DNA from: Shewanella mesophila
GTDB taxonomy: Bacteria; Pseudomonadota; Gammaproteobacteria; Enterobacterales; Shewanellaceae
Length of the DNA stretch: 64,000 nucleotides
Assembly (NCBI RefSeq): GCF_019457515.1
Contig: NZ_CP080421.1
Coordinates: 1,178,001-1,242,000 of the forward strand
Direction: 5' to 3'
The notes below the pieces were generated by a model. It did not search any database. It was not told where the DNA came from and saw only the letters and a program-made list of their open reading frames with translations. Shown here in pieces: positions 10,512-19,860 of this stretch. The first letter of the stretch is position 1. The number at the start of each line of letters is the position of its first letter. Made by a program: the position numbers and the translations under genes.

Positions 10512-12092
10512 ATGTCAGGCTATAAAGTTGAAGTCGACAAGCGTCGTACTTTCGCCATCATCTCGCACCCAGATGCGGGTAAAACTACCATCACTGAAAA
10601 AGTATTGTTGTTCGGAAACGCGCTACAAAAGGCTGGTACAGTTAAGGGCAAAAAGTCGGGTCAACACGCTAAGTCGGACTGGATGGAGATGGAAAAAGAT
10701 CGCGGTATTTCGATCACTACCTCTGTGATGCAGTTTCCTTATCACGATGCGCTCGTCAATCTGCTCGATACCCCAGGTCACGAAGACTTCTCCGAGGATA
10801 CCTATCGTACTCTGACGGCAGTAGACTCCTGTTTAATGGTTATCGACTCGGCCAAAGGTGTTGAGCAGCGCACCATTAAATTGATGGAAGTGACACGTCT
10901 GCGTGATACGCCCATTGTCACCTTTATGAACAAACTCGACCGCGATATTCGTGATCCTATCGAGTTGATGGATGAAGTTGAAGATGTGCTTAATATCGCC
11001 TGTGCGCCTATTACTTGGCCTATTGGAGCAGGTAAAGAGTTTAAAGGCGTCTATCATCTGTTGCGTGATGAAGTGATTCTGTATCAAAACGGTATGGGGC
11101 ATACGATTCAAAATTCTCGCGTTATTAAAGGTTTAGATAATCCAGAGTTAGATGCAGCTATCGGCAGCTACGCTCAAGAGATCCGTGATGAGATGGAGTT
11201 GGTGCTTGGTGCATCAAACGAATTTGATTTAGATGCTTTCCTTAAGGGGGAGCTTACTCCAGTATTTTTCGGTACCGCACTGGGCAATTTTGGTGTTGAT
11301 CATATCCTCGATGGCATCGTTGAGTGGGCGCCTCGTCCACAGCCGCGTGAAACTGATGTTAAAGTGGTAGAGCCAGAAGATACTAAGTTCAGTGGCTTCG
11401 TTTTTAAGATCCAAGCGAACATGGATCCAAAGCATCGAGATCGGGTTGCTTTTATGCGGGTTTGTTCTGGCCGTTATGAGCAAGGCATGAAAATGCATCA
11501 TGTACGTATAGGCAAAGATGTTAACGTGAGTGACGCGTTAACCTTTATGGCTGGGGATCGTAACCGAGCCGAAGCGGCATATCCTGGTGATATTATCGGT
11601 TTACATAATCACGGCACCATTCGTATTGGTGATACTTTTACCCAAGGTGAGAAGCTACGCTTTACAGGTATTCCTAACTTTGCGCCAGAGATGTTCCGCC
11701 GTATTCGTCTCAAAGACCCGTTAAAGCAGAAGCAGTTGCTAAAGGGGCTTGTACAACTTTCGGAAGAGGGCGCCGTGCAGGTCTTTAGGCCGCTCGATTC
11801 CAATGATTTGATTGTTGGCGCCGTGGGTGTACTTCAGTTTGAAGTTGTTGTACAACGTCTAAAGAGTGAATATAAAGTCGAAGCTATCTATGAAGCTATC
11901 AGCGTGGCAACGGCGCGTTGGGTTTATTGTGATGATCACAAGAAACTTGATGAATTTAAGCGTAAGTGCAGCAATAATCTTGCACTAGATGGTGGTGATA
12001 ATCTCACTTATGTTGCGCCAACTATGGTTAATTTAAACTTATCGATGGAACGTTATCCCGACATAGAGTTTGCCAAAACGCGAGAGAACTAA
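10512..12092 (+). CDS. prfC: Peptide chain release factor 3 (RF3)
   Basis: GTPase that recycles RF1/RF2 from the ribosome after peptide release. 526 residues, close to E. coli RF3 (529). Motifs: HPDAGKTT (P-loop), [14 protein letters not shown] (switch II), NKLDRD (base specificity). The reading frame is open upstream to 10341, but that extension crosses the nlpI terminator and is not protein-like; the ATG at 10512 gives [25 protein letters not shown], typical of RF3. It has its own promoter region in the 140 bases after the nlpI terminator. Confidence 0.97.
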   Translation: MSGYKVEVDKRRTFAIISHPDAGKTTITEKVLLFGNALQKAGTVKGKKSGQHAKSDWMEMEKDRGISITTSVMQFPYHDALVNLLDTPGHEDFSEDTYRTLTAVDSCLMVIDSAKGVEQRTIKLMEVTRLRDTPIVTFMNKLDRDIRDPIELMDEVEDVLNIACAPITWPIGAGKEFKGVYHLLRDEVILYQNGMGHTIQNSRVIKGLDNPELDAAIGSYAQEIRDEMELVLGASNEFDLDAFLKGELTPVFFGTALGNFGVDHILDGIVEWAPRPQPRETDVKVVEPEDTKFSGFVFKIQANMDPKHRDRVAFMRVCSGRYEQGMKMHHVRIGKDVNVSDALTFMAGDRNRAEAAYPGDIIGLHNHGTIRIGDTFTQGEKLRFTGIPNFAPEMFRRIRLKDPLKQKQLLKGLVQLSEEGAVQVFRPLDSNDLIVGAVGVLQFEVVVQRLKSEYKVEAIYEAISVATARWVYCDDHKKLDEFKRKCSNNLALDGGDNLTYVAPTMVNLNLSMERYPDIEFAKTREN

Positions 12093-12108
12093 GCGTTAAA
12101 GCTATATT

Positions 12109-12134
12109 AAAAAGCAGATTCGTCTGCTTTTTTT
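12109..12134 (+). terminator. Terminator after prfC
   Basis: AAAAAGCAGA / TCTGCTTTTT stem with TTCG loop and T-run. Confidence 0.92.
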
Positions 12135-12192
12135 GTGCCTAAAGTTTCCCCGTTTTGATAAGGTGAATTTAAAACTGGAGAGGGAGAAGGCT

Positions 12193-12357
12193 ATGATCGT
12201 AAAGTGGTGGCGAGCCTATATCACTTGGTGTGACAAGATGGGGTTGACCCAAGATAACAAGCGTTGCTGCGTCCCAAATCTATCGGATCCGCCTTTAAAA
12301 AAAACGCGAAAAAACGCAGAGCCGTCCGTCGATGAGACTAAAGACAATGCCAAATGA
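12193..12357 (+). CDS. Small DUF5363-like protein
   Basis: A 54-residue protein beginning MIVKWWRAYITWCDKMGL with a Cys-Cys pair (KRCCVP) and a very basic, then acidic, hydrophilic tail. It resembles the short gammaproteobacterial proteins grouped as DUF5363, whose function is unknown to me. The ATG at 12193 has a strong GGGAGAAGG ribosome site; a longer frame from 12133 starts within the prfC terminator and is unlikely. Its stop overlaps the start of the following TatD-like gene, so the two are probably co-translated. Confidence 0.7.
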   Translation: MIVKWWRAYITWCDKMGLTQDNKRCCVPNLSDPPLKKTRKNAEPSVDETKDNAK

Positions 12358-13144
12358 TCTGCTAAAAGTGTTCGATAGCCATATTCACCTAGATTTTGAT
12401 GCGTTTGAACCACTGCGAGAGCGACTCGTTGGACAAATGAGAAAGCAAGGCTTGGTTGACGCCGTCATTCCTGGGGTGTCTGTCGAGGGTTGGGGAAAGT
12501 TAATTGATATAGCTAAGCAGTACCAATGTCATTATGGCTTAGGTATTCATCCTTGGTATTGCAATGAAGATTGGCAAGCAGATGTTGTATCACTTGAGCA
12601 ATATCTTGCGGTGAACCGCCGTGATCTATCTTTGGTGGCGATCGGTGAGTGTGGATTAGATGGTTTTCATCGCGATAATTGGCAGTGGCAACTGCCCTGT
12701 TTTGAAGCTCACTTGGTTTTAGCCCAACGTTATCAGTTACCCGTCATTATCCATAGTGTTAAAGCGCATAATGAAGTACTTGAGTTGCTTAAACGTTATC
12801 CGTTAGAAAACGGCGGAGTGATCCATGGCTTTTATGGTGGCTCTGAGTTGGCTAAAAGGTACCTGAATGTGGGTATGAAGTTGGGTATTGGACATCTCTT
12901 GCTAGACGAAAAAGCCAAGAAATTACCGGAAACGATTGTCAACTTACCATTGACATCTTTTGTCATTGAGACTGATTTAGCACTTATTTCTAGTAAGAAA
13001 GAAGTAGGGATTGCCGATGAAATCAACGGATCAAGCTTAATTTTGCATTTGCTAATTGAGAAAATCGCTAATTTACAAAAAAAATCTTGCGTTCTAGTAT
13101 CAGAACAAGTGTTTCAAAATACACTGCAACTCTTTGAACTCTAG
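12347..13144 (+). CDS. TatD-family metal-dependent hydrolase
   Basis: Predicted TIM-barrel metallohydrolase of the TatD DNase family (265 residues). Visible metal-site motifs: DSHIHLD near the N-terminus, GIHPWY, GECGLD, a His in VIIHSVKAHNE, an IHGFYGG segment and IETD near residue 205. Family members are Mg-dependent 3'-5' exonucleases or proofreading enzymes; the exact substrate here cannot be told. Two in-frame ATGs exist (12332 and 12347), both inside the preceding small gene; I chose 12347 because the conserved barrel begins only a few residues later. Start is uncertain by five codons. Confidence 0.88.
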   Translation: MPNDLLKVFDSHIHLDFDAFEPLRERLVGQMRKQGLVDAVIPGVSVEGWGKLIDIAKQYQCHYGLGIHPWYCNEDWQADVVSLEQYLAVNRRDLSLVAIGECGLDGFHRDNWQWQLPCFEAHLVLAQRYQLPVIIHSVKAHNEVLELLKRYPLENGGVIHGFYGGSELAKRYLNVGMKLGIGHLLLDEKAKKLPETIVNLPLTSFVIETDLALISSKKEVGIADEINGSSLILHLLIEKIANLQKKSCVLVSEQVFQNTLQLFEL

Positions 13145-13152
13145 TTTATTTT

Positions 13153-13188
13153 AAAAAAAACAGATGTAAATCGCATCAACTTTTTTTT
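13153..13188. terminator. Possible terminator after tatD-like gene
   Basis: Eight A, a weak GATG/CATC inner stem, then eight T. The A/T arms can pair, so it could work in either direction. The inner stem is short, hence moderate confidence. Confidence 0.5.
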
Positions 13189-13252
13189 ATAACACCTTGA
13201 AATAAAACTTCAAAAACTTGATCAAAACGACGATTTTAACCATTCCGTCTAG

Positions 13253-13258
13253 TATAAT
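13253..13258 (+). promoter_or_regulatory. Candidate -10 element for nupC
   Basis: Perfect TATAAT in an otherwise AT-rich stretch, 63 bases ahead of the nupC start. No good -35 hexamer is visible at 16-18 bases; an activator (CRP is typical for nucleoside genes) could compensate. Confidence 0.35.
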
Positions 13259-13321
13259 CTGACGGTGAAAAAGGTTGGTTAACAACATAATTAAAAAGTA
13301 TTAACAATAGGGTGATGGTTA

Positions 13322-14581
13322 ATGGATATTTTAATGAGTTTAGTAGGGGTGGTCACCTTACTTGCAATAGGTTTCTTGTTCTCTAATAACAAAAAAGCTA
13401 TTAACGTTCGTACCGTTTTCGGTGCGTTAGCAATTCAAGCGTTCTTCGCTGGTTTCGTTTTATATGTGCCAGTAGGTAAGGACATCCTAAAAGGTGTTTC
13501 TGATGGCGTATCTAGCGTGATCAGTTATGCTCAAAATGGTATTAACTTTCTATTCGGTGATTTAGCCCAATTTAAAGTTGGTTTCATTTTCGCGATTAAC
13601 GTTTTACCAGTTATCGTTTTCTTCTCTTCTTTAATCGCTGTGCTTTACTACCTAGGCATTATGCAATGGATCATCCGTATTATCGGTGGTGGTCTACAAA
13701 AAGCATTAGGTACAAGCCGCACAGAGTCTATGTCAGCAACTGCTAACATCTTCGTTGGTCAAACTGAAGCACCACTAGTGGTTCGTCCGTTTATCGCGAC
13801 TATGACTCAGTCTGAATTATTTGCCATCATGGTTGGTGGTCTAGCATCTATTGCTGGTTCAGTACTTGCTGGTTATGCGCAGATGGGTGTACCTATTGAA
13901 TACCTAGTTGCAGCGTCATTCATGGCGGCTCCTGGTGGTCTATTAATGGCTAAGCTTATGCATCCAGAAACAGATAAAACTGTTAATGAGATGGATGATC
14001 TTCCAGAAGATCCAGATAAGCCAGCGAACGTATTAGACGCAGCAGCAGCTGGTGCTTCATCTGGTATGCACCTAGCACTAAACGTTGGTGCAATGTTGAT
14101 CGCTTTCGTAGGCTTAATTGCTATGATCAACGGTATCATCGGTGGTGTTACAGGTCTATTCGGCGCAGAAGGCATCACGCTTGAGCTGATACTTGGCTAT
14201 ATTTTTATGCCTTTAGCATTCCTAATCGGTGTACCTTGGAACGAGGCACTTGTTGCAGGTTCTTTCATCGGTCAGAAGATAGTTGTTAACGAATTCGTTG
14301 CTTACCTAAACTTTGCTCCATACCTAAAAGATGTTGCTGATGGCGGTTTGTTGGTTGAAGCGACTAATGCTGTAATGACTGATAGAACTAAAGCTATCAT
14401 CTCATTCGCACTATGTGGATTTGCTAACTTGTCTTCAATCGCTATTCTATTAGGTGGTCTAGGAGCCATGGCACCAACACGTCGTCATGACTTAGCAAAA
14501 CTAGGTTTACGTGCGGTAGTTGCTGGTTCTCTAGCTAACTTGATGAGTGCGACGCTAGCAGGTTTATTCCTAGCGTTATAA
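13322..14581 (+). CDS. nupC: NupC-family concentrative nucleoside transporter
   Basis: Inner-membrane nucleoside/cation symporter of the CNT family; imports nucleosides for the deo enzymes encoded downstream. 419 residues, strongly hydrophobic, with CNT signature segments [12 protein letters not shown], the [24 protein letters not shown] region, and a C-terminal [21 protein letters not shown] segment containing the nucleoside-contacting FANxSS motif. Start ATG follows AGGGTGATGGTTA. The gene is separate from the deo operon, with a strong hairpin after it and a Tsx-like gene next, giving a complete outer- plus inner-membrane nucleoside route. Confidence 0.93.
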   Translation: MDILMSLVGVVTLLAIGFLFSNNKKAINVRTVFGALAIQAFFAGFVLYVPVGKDILKGVSDGVSSVISYAQNGINFLFGDLAQFKVGFIFAINVLPVIVFFSSLIAVLYYLGIMQWIIRIIGGGLQKALGTSRTESMSATANIFVGQTEAPLVVRPFIATMTQSELFAIMVGGLASIAGSVLAGYAQMGVPIEYLVAASFMAAPGGLLMAKLMHPETDKTVNEMDDLPEDPDKPANVLDAAAAGASSGMHLALNVGAMLIAFVGLIAMINGIIGGVTGLFGAEGITLELILGYIFMPLAFLIGVPWNEALVAGSFIGQKIVVNEFVAYLNFAPYLKDVADGGLLVEATNAVMTDRTKAIISFALCGFANLSSIAILLGGLGAMAPTRRHDLAKLGLRAVVAGSLANLMSATLAGLFLAL

Positions 14582-14619
14582 GTCTCAGGTAATTCCTTGG
14601 GGGGATGCCCCTGAACTGT

Positions 14620-14643
14620 GACTCTGCCCAGCAGGGCAGAGTC
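14620..14643 (+). terminator. Hairpin after nupC
   Basis: GACTCTGCCC / GGGCAGAGTC perfect 10-bp stem with AGCA loop. There is no T-run after it, so it is either a weak terminator or a 3'-end stabiliser. Confidence 0.6.
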
Positions 14644-14741
14644 AAAGTTAACCTAACCATTTTTCAACGAATTTGTTACAAACGGCGTGACTTCTATTAC
14701 CAAAATAGAGGCGCTATGTGCAAACAAACTAAGGCGGAGTT

Positions 14742-14757
14742 TGTGAGTTAGCTCAAG
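14742..14757 (+). promoter_or_regulatory. Candidate CRP site upstream of tsx-like gene
   Basis: TGTGA-N6-TCAAG matches eight of ten positions of the CRP consensus TGTGA-N6-TCACA. Catabolite control of nucleoside porins and deo genes by CRP is established in E. coli; here it is inferred from the match and context. Confidence 0.4.
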
Positions 14758-14935
14758 ATATACCGCCAAATCAGAAGTTTGTTTTACTGTTAAGATATAG
14801 TGTTCGCATTTTTACGTTAATTGTATTGTGATTTAATAAAATTTGAGTAAAATGCGCCGCAAATAAGTTAAAAAACTTAAGTAAAAAACGCTGACTCGTT
14901 AAGAGCAGTAAAACCATAAAATAATGGGGTTGATG

Positions 14936-15775
14936 ATGAAAAACGTTAAAACTTTAGCTTTAGCTGCTACAGCAGTAGCTGCAATGTCAGGAAACGCTTT
15001 CGCAGCTGATCGCTCAGACCTTCATGGTAGCGATTACAAGTGGATGCAGTTCAATGCAATGTACTCTGTAGGTGAGAAGCCTGATAACCCAGCATCAGGT
15101 GATCAGCACAACTATCTAGAGATGGAATTTGGCGGCCGCTCTGGTGTCTTTGATCTTTATGGCTATGTTGATGTATTCAACCTAGGCACTCAAACTTCAA
15201 GCAACGGTGACAAGAACCCAGGTTCTGGTACTAGTAAGTTGTTCATGAAGTTTGCTCCTCGTGTATCTATCGATGCAATCACAGGCAAGGACCTGTCTTT
15301 CGGCCCTATTCAAGAAGTTTACTTCTCAACGCTATTTAACTGGGATGGTTTAAACGGCAATGGTGTAAATAGCTCATTCTGGGGTGTTGGTGCAGACGTA
15401 ATGGTGCCTTGGTTAGGCAAAACTGGCATGAACCTATACGGTTTTTATGACCTGAACGCTAAAGAGTGGAACGGTTACCAGTTCTCTGCCAACTGGTTCA
15501 AGCCTTTCTACTTCTTCGAAAACAAGAGCTTCCTATCTTTCCAAGGCTATGTTGATTACCAATTTGGTGCTGATGAAGATAAGGCTGCTTTCGTTCCTAA
15601 GACGTCAAGTGGTGGTGCAGCCTTCTTTGGTCTGTACTGGCACTCAGATCGTTACGCACTTGGTTATGGTCTAAAAGGCTTCAAAGACGTTTATCTGTTA
15701 GAAGATGGAGCTGGCGCTTTAGCACTTGAGTCTACTGGCTGGTCTCATTACTTCTCTGCAACTTACAAGTTCTAA
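14936..15775 (+). CDS. Tsx/OmpK-family outer-membrane nucleoside channel
   Basis: Predicted outer-membrane beta-barrel of the nucleoside-specific channel family (279 residues). A Sec signal peptide ends with NAFA|ADRSD (about residue 21). The mature part has alternating aromatic strands, the DYKWMQFNAMYS opening, FGGRSGVFDLYGYVDVF, and a C-terminal strand ending in Phe (HYFSATYKF), as expected for BAM insertion. Three in-frame ATGs exist (14924, 14933, 14936); GGGG at 14926-14929 is best spaced for the last. Between nupC and the deo operon, its role is most likely nucleoside diffusion across the outer membrane. OmpK and Tsx cannot be distinguished by eye. Confidence 0.88.
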   Translation: MKNVKTLALAATAVAAMSGNAFAADRSDLHGSDYKWMQFNAMYSVGEKPDNPASGDQHNYLEMEFGGRSGVFDLYGYVDVFNLGTQTSSNGDKNPGSGTSKLFMKFAPRVSIDAITGKDLSFGPIQEVYFSTLFNWDGLNGNGVNSSFWGVGADVMVPWLGKTGMNLYGFYDLNAKEWNGYQFSANWFKPFYFFENKSFLSFQGYVDYQFGADEDKAAFVPKTSSGGAAFFGLYWHSDRYALGYGLKGFKDVYLLEDGAGALALESTGWSHYFSATYKF

Positions 15776-15792
15776 GAATAGAATAAGTAAGT

Positions 15793-15861
15793 ATTGGAGC
15801 CGTGATTATACGGCTCCAATTAACCATCAAATTTAATGTTTATTTCATTGTTTGATGGTTA
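15793..15861 (+). repeat. Two tandem inverted repeats after tsx-like gene
   Basis: First: ATTGGAGCCG / CGGCTCCAAT, 10-bp stem, 8-base loop (15793-15820). Second starts at the next base: TAACCATCAAA / TTTGATGGTTA, 11-bp stem (15821-15831 and 15851-15861). Neither has a T-run. The first may be the tsx 3' end hairpin; the second could be an operator or part of the deoC leader. Confidence 0.75.
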
Positions 15862-16105
15862 ATCTATATCTAAGTATGAACTATATTGATAGAGCTTATT
15901 TAGATAAAGGTTAATAGTTTTACGCGCTAAAATGGATTTTTCGCGGAAAGGCAGGAACACTGCTCTACAGTGATAATAACTCAGTTCCCCTTCCCGGTCT
16001 TCAAGGATTCAAGTCGTGACCCTGTGTCAGGATCGCTATCGAGGTGACTCGAGGCATTGAATACCTGAATAAGTAAACTTTAGTCAGGTGTATTAATCAG
16101 ATTTT

Positions 16106-16115
16106 GTATTAATAC
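16106..16115. promoter_or_regulatory. GTATTAATAC palindrome upstream of deoC
   Basis: Perfect 10-base palindrome with a near-copy (TGTATTAAT) 17 bases earlier. It could be an operator for a nucleoside repressor, but it does not match the E. coli DeoR or CytR sites I know. Confidence 0.3.
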
Positions 16116-16253
16116 GCATTAGACAAGATTTACGGCAACGCCTGAAGGCCCGGCCATAACAATAATCAAAATAATGCCAACTCTTAGGTGCTGTCATACG
16201 TCTATTTCTTTTTTTAGTATTTGAATGAATTAATTACGTTTCGGAGAGCTATT

Positions 16254-17027
16254 ATGAGCGATTTAAAAAAAGCAGCACAAAAAGCCATTGAATTGATGGA
16301 TCTTACTACCTTGAATGACGACGATACCGATCAGAAAGTGATTGAGTTGTGTCATAAGGCTAAAACTCCTGCAGGTAATACCGCTGCTATTTGTATTTAT
16401 CCTCGTTTTATTCCTATTGCGCGTAAAACGCTAAACGAGATGGGTTGTGAAGAGATCAAAATTGCCACGGTAACTAATTTCCCCCATGGTAACGATGATA
16501 TTGCTATTGCAGTTTTAGAAACCCGTGCAGCTGTCGCTTATGGTGCAGATGAAGTTGATGTGGTATTCCCATATCGAGCATTGATGGCGGGTAATGAAAC
16601 TGTTGGTTATGAGCTAGTTAAAGCGTGTAAAGAAGCCTGTGGTGACGACGTTCTTTTGAAAGTCATCATTGAATCGGGTGTGCTTCAAGATCCAGCGCTT
16701 ATTCGTAAAGCATCAGAATTATCAATCGATGCAGGTGCGGACTTCATTAAGACCTCTACTGGTAAAGTTGAAGTGAATGCGACGTTAGAAGCGGCTGAGA
16801 TCATGATGACGGTTATCAGCGAAAAGAACCCTAAGGTTGGCTTTAAGCCTGCTGGTGGCGTGCGTGACGCTGCAGCCGCTGATGAGTTTTTAGCTCTTGC
16901 AGCCCGTCTTTTAGGTGACGATTGGGCAACGCCTCGTACCTTCCGTTTTGGTGCGTCAAGCCTATTAGTTAACCTACTTCATACATTAGATCTAGGTGAT
17001 GCGCCAAAAGGTCCTCAAGGTTACTAA
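16254..17027 (+). CDS. deoC: Deoxyribose-phosphate aldolase
   Basis: Class I aldolase that splits 2-deoxyribose-5-phosphate into acetaldehyde and glyceraldehyde-3-phosphate, the last step of deoxynucleoside breakdown. 257 residues, near E. coli DeoC (259). The Schiff-base lysine is in DFIKTSTGK near residue 168, and KVIIESGVL and [11 protein letters not shown] are conserved. The ATG at 16254 follows CGGAGAGC; an in-frame ATG upstream at 16221 would add an atypical N-terminus. First gene of deoC-deoA-deoB-deoD, the E. coli order, but with much longer spacers. Confidence 0.97.
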   Translation: MSDLKKAAQKAIELMDLTTLNDDDTDQKVIELCHKAKTPAGNTAAICIYPRFIPIARKTLNEMGCEEIKIATVTNFPHGNDDIAIAVLETRAAVAYGADEVDVVFPYRALMAGNETVGYELVKACKEACGDDVLLKVIIESGVLQDPALIRKASELSIDAGADFIKTSTGKVEVNATLEAAEIMMTVISEKNPKVGFKPAGGVRDAAAADEFLALAARLLGDDWATPRTFRFGASSLLVNLLHTLDLGDAPKGPQGY

Positions 17028-17072
17028 ATATAGCGTTGGCTTTATTAGTTAAGCGTGATCTAAATCTATTTG

Positions 17073-17127
17073 AAGACGTCAAAACTAGTTTATATTAAAT
17101 GTAGTTTAATTACGGTTTTGACGTCTT
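17073..17127 (+). repeat. Long inverted repeat between deoC and deoA
   Basis: AAGACGTCAAAAC (17073-17085) is perfectly complementary to GTTTTGACGTCTT (17115-17127), with a 29-base AT-rich loop. There is no following T-run. Candidate mRNA processing/stability hairpin or operator. Confidence 0.75.
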
Positions 17128-17134
17128 ATAAAAG

Positions 17135-17169
17135 AGTTTGTCACCTAGAAAGAAATTTTGTGACAAACT
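17135..17169 (+). repeat. Hairpin abutting the deoA ribosome-binding site
   Basis: AGTTTGTCAC (17135-17144) pairs perfectly with GTGACAAACT (17160-17169), loop 15. The GGAGG of deoA starts two bases after the stem (17171-17175), so folding could affect ribosome access. Confidence 0.75.
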
Positions 17170-17182
17170 TGGAGGCAGTACT

Positions 17183-18514
17183 ATGTTTCTAGCACAAGAG
17201 ATAATTCGTAAAAAGCGCAACGGCGAAGCGTTAACGACTCAAGAGATCCAGTTCTTCGTTAAAGGGATCACTGATAACAGCGTATCAGAAGGGCAAATTG
17301 CTGCACTTGGTATGGCTGTTTACTTTAATGATATGAACATGGATGAACGTATCGCATTAACCACTTCTATGCGTGATTCTGGCACAGTGCTCAATTGGAA
17401 GAATCTCGGCTTAGATGGTCCCATTATCGATAAGCACAGTACTGGTGGTGTCGGTGATGTGATAAGTCTAATGCTCGGCCCCATGGCGGCAGCATGTGGT
17501 GGTTATGTTCCAATGATTTCTGGTCGTGGCTTAGGACATACTGGAGGCACTCTCGATAAATTTGATGCCATCCCTGGTTATCAAACCGAGCCCGACAGTG
17601 CACTTTTCCGTAAAGTGGTAAAAGAAGCTGGCGTTGCCATTATCGGTCAAACTGGTGACCTCGTTCCTGCTGATAAACGTTTCTATTCTATTCGCGATAA
17701 CACCGCAACTGTTGAATCAATCTCCCTTATTACAGCGTCAATTCTTTCTAAAAAGCTCGCCGCTGGTCTAGATGCACTTGCTATGGATGTTAAAGTCGGC
17801 AGTGGCGCATTTATGCCGACCTATGAAGCATCAGAAGAGTTAGCTCGCAGTATTACGGCTGTAGCCAATGGTGCGGGTACGCGTACTACCGCTCTCTTGA
17901 CCGACATGAATCAGGTTTTGGCTTCTTGCGCCGGTAATGCAGTTGAAGTCAAAGAAGCGATTGATTTCTTAACGGGTAAGTATCGTAACCCACGTCTTTA
18001 TGAAGTCACTATGGGGTTATGTGCTGAGATGCTCCAGCTGGGTGGTCTAGCGGAAAATGAAGCTGAAGCTCGTCTTAAGCTAAACCAAGTGCTTGATAAC
18101 GGTAAAGCTGCTGATATCTTTGGCCGTATGATCTCAGGACTTGGCGGTCCAGCAGACTTTATCGAAAACTACAGTAAGTATCTTCCTCAATCTCAGATTA
18201 TTCGTCCTGTTTATGCTGATAGATCCGGTTTTGCCTCTTCGATGGATACCCGTGAACTAGGGCTAGCCGTCGTTACTTTAGGTGGCGGTCGTCGCAAACC
18301 AGGTGATGCTTTAGACTATAGCGTTGGTTTAACCCAAGTATGTGCTTTGGGAGATGAGATTGTGGCTGATAAGCCAATTGCGATGATTCATGCGCAATCG
18401 GAAAGTGCGTTTGAAGATGCGGCTGCGGCCGTGAAGAAAGCGATTCATATTGGCGATAGTGCGCCAGAGAAAACACCAGAGATCTATCGTTACATTCGTC
18501 AAGAAGATCTCTAG
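17183..18514 (+). CDS. deoA: Thymidine phosphorylase
   Basis: Splits thymidine and deoxyuridine with phosphate to base plus deoxyribose-1-phosphate. 443 residues (E. coli 440). Phosphate-binding KHSTGGVGD near residue 84, [11 protein letters not shown], and [21 protein letters not shown] are family signatures. The ATG at 17183 gives [12 protein letters not shown], the canonical start, with GGAGG seven bases upstream; the frame stays open upstream to 17138 across a hairpin, which is not coding. Ten bases separate its stop from deoB. Confidence 0.97.
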   Translation: MFLAQEIIRKKRNGEALTTQEIQFFVKGITDNSVSEGQIAALGMAVYFNDMNMDERIALTTSMRDSGTVLNWKNLGLDGPIIDKHSTGGVGDVISLMLGPMAAACGGYVPMISGRGLGHTGGTLDKFDAIPGYQTEPDSALFRKVVKEAGVAIIGQTGDLVPADKRFYSIRDNTATVESISLITASILSKKLAAGLDALAMDVKVGSGAFMPTYEASEELARSITAVANGAGTRTTALLTDMNQVLASCAGNAVEVKEAIDFLTGKYRNPRLYEVTMGLCAEMLQLGGLAENEAEARLKLNQVLDNGKAADIFGRMISGLGGPADFIENYSKYLPQSQIIRPVYADRSGFASSMDTRELGLAVVTLGGGRRKPGDALDYSVGLTQVCALGDEIVADKPIAMIHAQSESAFEDAAAAVKKAIHIGDSAPEKTPEIYRYIRQEDL

Positions 18515-18524
18515 GAGAGTAAAG

Positions 18525-19742
18525 ATGAAAAGAACAGTAATTATGATGCTTGATTCGTTCGGCGTCGGTGCAGCTAAAGATGCAGCAGCCTTTGGTGATG
18601 TTGGTTCAGATACTTTTGGACATATCGCTAAGGCATGCGCAGAAGGCAAGGCTAATGATGGTCGTGAAGGCCCATTAAAGCTGCCTAATCTCGCTAAGTT
18701 AGGCTTAGCCTTAGCCGCCAAAGAGAGCACAGGTGCTTTTGCCGCTGGTTTTGCTGACGACGTTGAGGTGATCGGCGCTTATGGTTATGCCGACGAGCTA
18801 AGCTCTGGCAAAGACACCCCTAGCGGTCACTGGGAGATGGCGGGTGTACCCGTACTTTACGAGTGGGGTTACTTCAGCGATTTGACTAACTCTTTCCCAA
18901 AAGAATTGACTGATAAGATTCTAGCGCGTGCAGGTTTAACGGATTACCTTGGTAATTGTCATGCATCGGGAACCGCTATTTTAGAAGAGCTTGGTGAGGA
19001 GCATATGCGCTCTGGTATGCCTATTTTCTATACTTCAGCCGATTCAGTATTCCAGATTGCCTGCCATGAAGAATCGTTTGGATTAGAGAAGCTTTATGAG
19101 CTTTGTATTATTGCGCGTGAAGAACTCGAACCTTATAACATTGGTCGAGTCATTGCGCGCCCATTTGTGGGCACGGGTCCAAGTGACTTTGCGCGTACTG
19201 GTAATCGTCGTGATTACGCGGTTGAGCCACCAGCACCAACAGTATTAGATAAGTTAAAAGATGCCGGTGGTGAAGTGGTCAGTGTCGGTAAGATCGCAGA
19301 CATTTATGCCCATTGTGGTATCACTAAGAAAGTGAAAGCAACAGGGCTAGAAGCGCTATTTGATGCCACTTTAGAGCAGGTCAAACAAGCGGGTGATCGC
19401 ACTATCGTATTCACTAACTTCGTTGATTTTGACTCTCATTATGGTCATCGCCGTGATATCGCTGGCTACGCGCGTGCGCTCGAGTATTTCGACAGCCGTT
19501 TACCTGAGATGCTAGCGCTGTTAAATGAAGATGATCTGTTGCTATTAACAGCCGATCACGGTTGCGATCCAACATGGAAAGGCACCGACCATACTCGTGA
19601 GCGCGTACCAGTGCTTGCGTATGGTGCAGGTTTGGTTGCGGGCTCACTGGGTTGTCGTAACAGCTTTGCCGATATAGGCCAAAGCATTGCGACCTATTTC
19701 AAACTTGAGCCGATGGAATATGGCGAGTCATTTGTTGCATAA
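18525..19742 (+). CDS. deoB: Phosphopentomutase
   Basis: Interconverts (deoxy)ribose-1-phosphate and -5-phosphate, linking DeoA/DeoD to DeoC. 405 residues (E. coli 407), alkaline-phosphatase fold with two Mn sites: [11 protein letters not shown] at the N-terminus, [11 protein letters not shown] with the phosphorylated Thr, and [16 protein letters not shown] near the C-terminus. The ATG at 18525 follows AGGAGAGTAAAG. An open extension upstream overlaps deoA and is rejected. Confidence 0.97.
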   Translation: MKRTVIMMLDSFGVGAAKDAAAFGDVGSDTFGHIAKACAEGKANDGREGPLKLPNLAKLGLALAAKESTGAFAAGFADDVEVIGAYGYADELSSGKDTPSGHWEMAGVPVLYEWGYFSDLTNSFPKELTDKILARAGLTDYLGNCHASGTAILEELGEEHMRSGMPIFYTSADSVFQIACHEESFGLEKLYELCIIAREELEPYNIGRVIARPFVGTGPSDFARTGNRRDYAVEPPAPTVLDKLKDAGGEVVSVGKIADIYAHCGITKKVKATGLEALFDATLEQVKQAGDRTIVFTNFVDFDSHYGHRRDIAGYARALEYFDSRLPEMLALLNEDDLLLLTADHGCDPTWKGTDHTRERVPVLAYGAGLVAGSLGCRNSFADIGQSIATYFKLEPMEYGESFVA

Positions 19743-19794
19743 ATGACGAATAGAGGTGGTCGTAAGCTCACCTCGTTACACCGAATTCTCAATT

Positions 19795-19818
19795 TGGCGG
19801 TTAAGATGATGGCCGCCA
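19795..19818 (+). repeat. Inverted repeat between deoB and deoD
   Basis: TGGCGG / CCGCCA, 6-bp GC-rich stem, 12-base loop. A second short inverted repeat, GAGGTG / CACCTC, lies about 30 bases before it. They resemble the other intercistronic hairpins of this operon in placement, not in sequence. Confidence 0.5.
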
Positions 19819-19860
19819 GTACTAGAAAGACTTAAGTCTAAAATAATAGGGGTTATATAG

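Larger units (their letters stand above)
14582..14935. other. 354-base gap between nupC and tsx-like gene
   Basis: Holds a GC-rich 10-bp hairpin just after nupC (14620-14643), a CRP-like site (14742-14757) and a long AT-rich leader up to the tsx-like start. No convincing ORF. Confidence 0.6.
15776..16253. other. 478-base gap before deoC with multiple hairpins
   Basis: Begins with two abutting perfect inverted repeats (15793-15861), then a run of smaller stems at 15923-16052, then a GTATTAATAC palindrome at 16106-16115, and finally the deoC ribosome site. No convincing ORF. This is the least explained stretch of the nucleoside block. Confidence 0.6.

Noticed and set aside
13873..14178. Minus-strand 101-residue ORF inside nupC
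   Set aside because: Shadow of a membrane-protein gene with no ribosome site and no similarity I recognise.
15900..16250. Cobalamin, TPP, FMN, glycine or c-di-GMP riboswitch before deoC
   Set aside because: Compared by eye with the consensus cores of each class on both strands and found no match.
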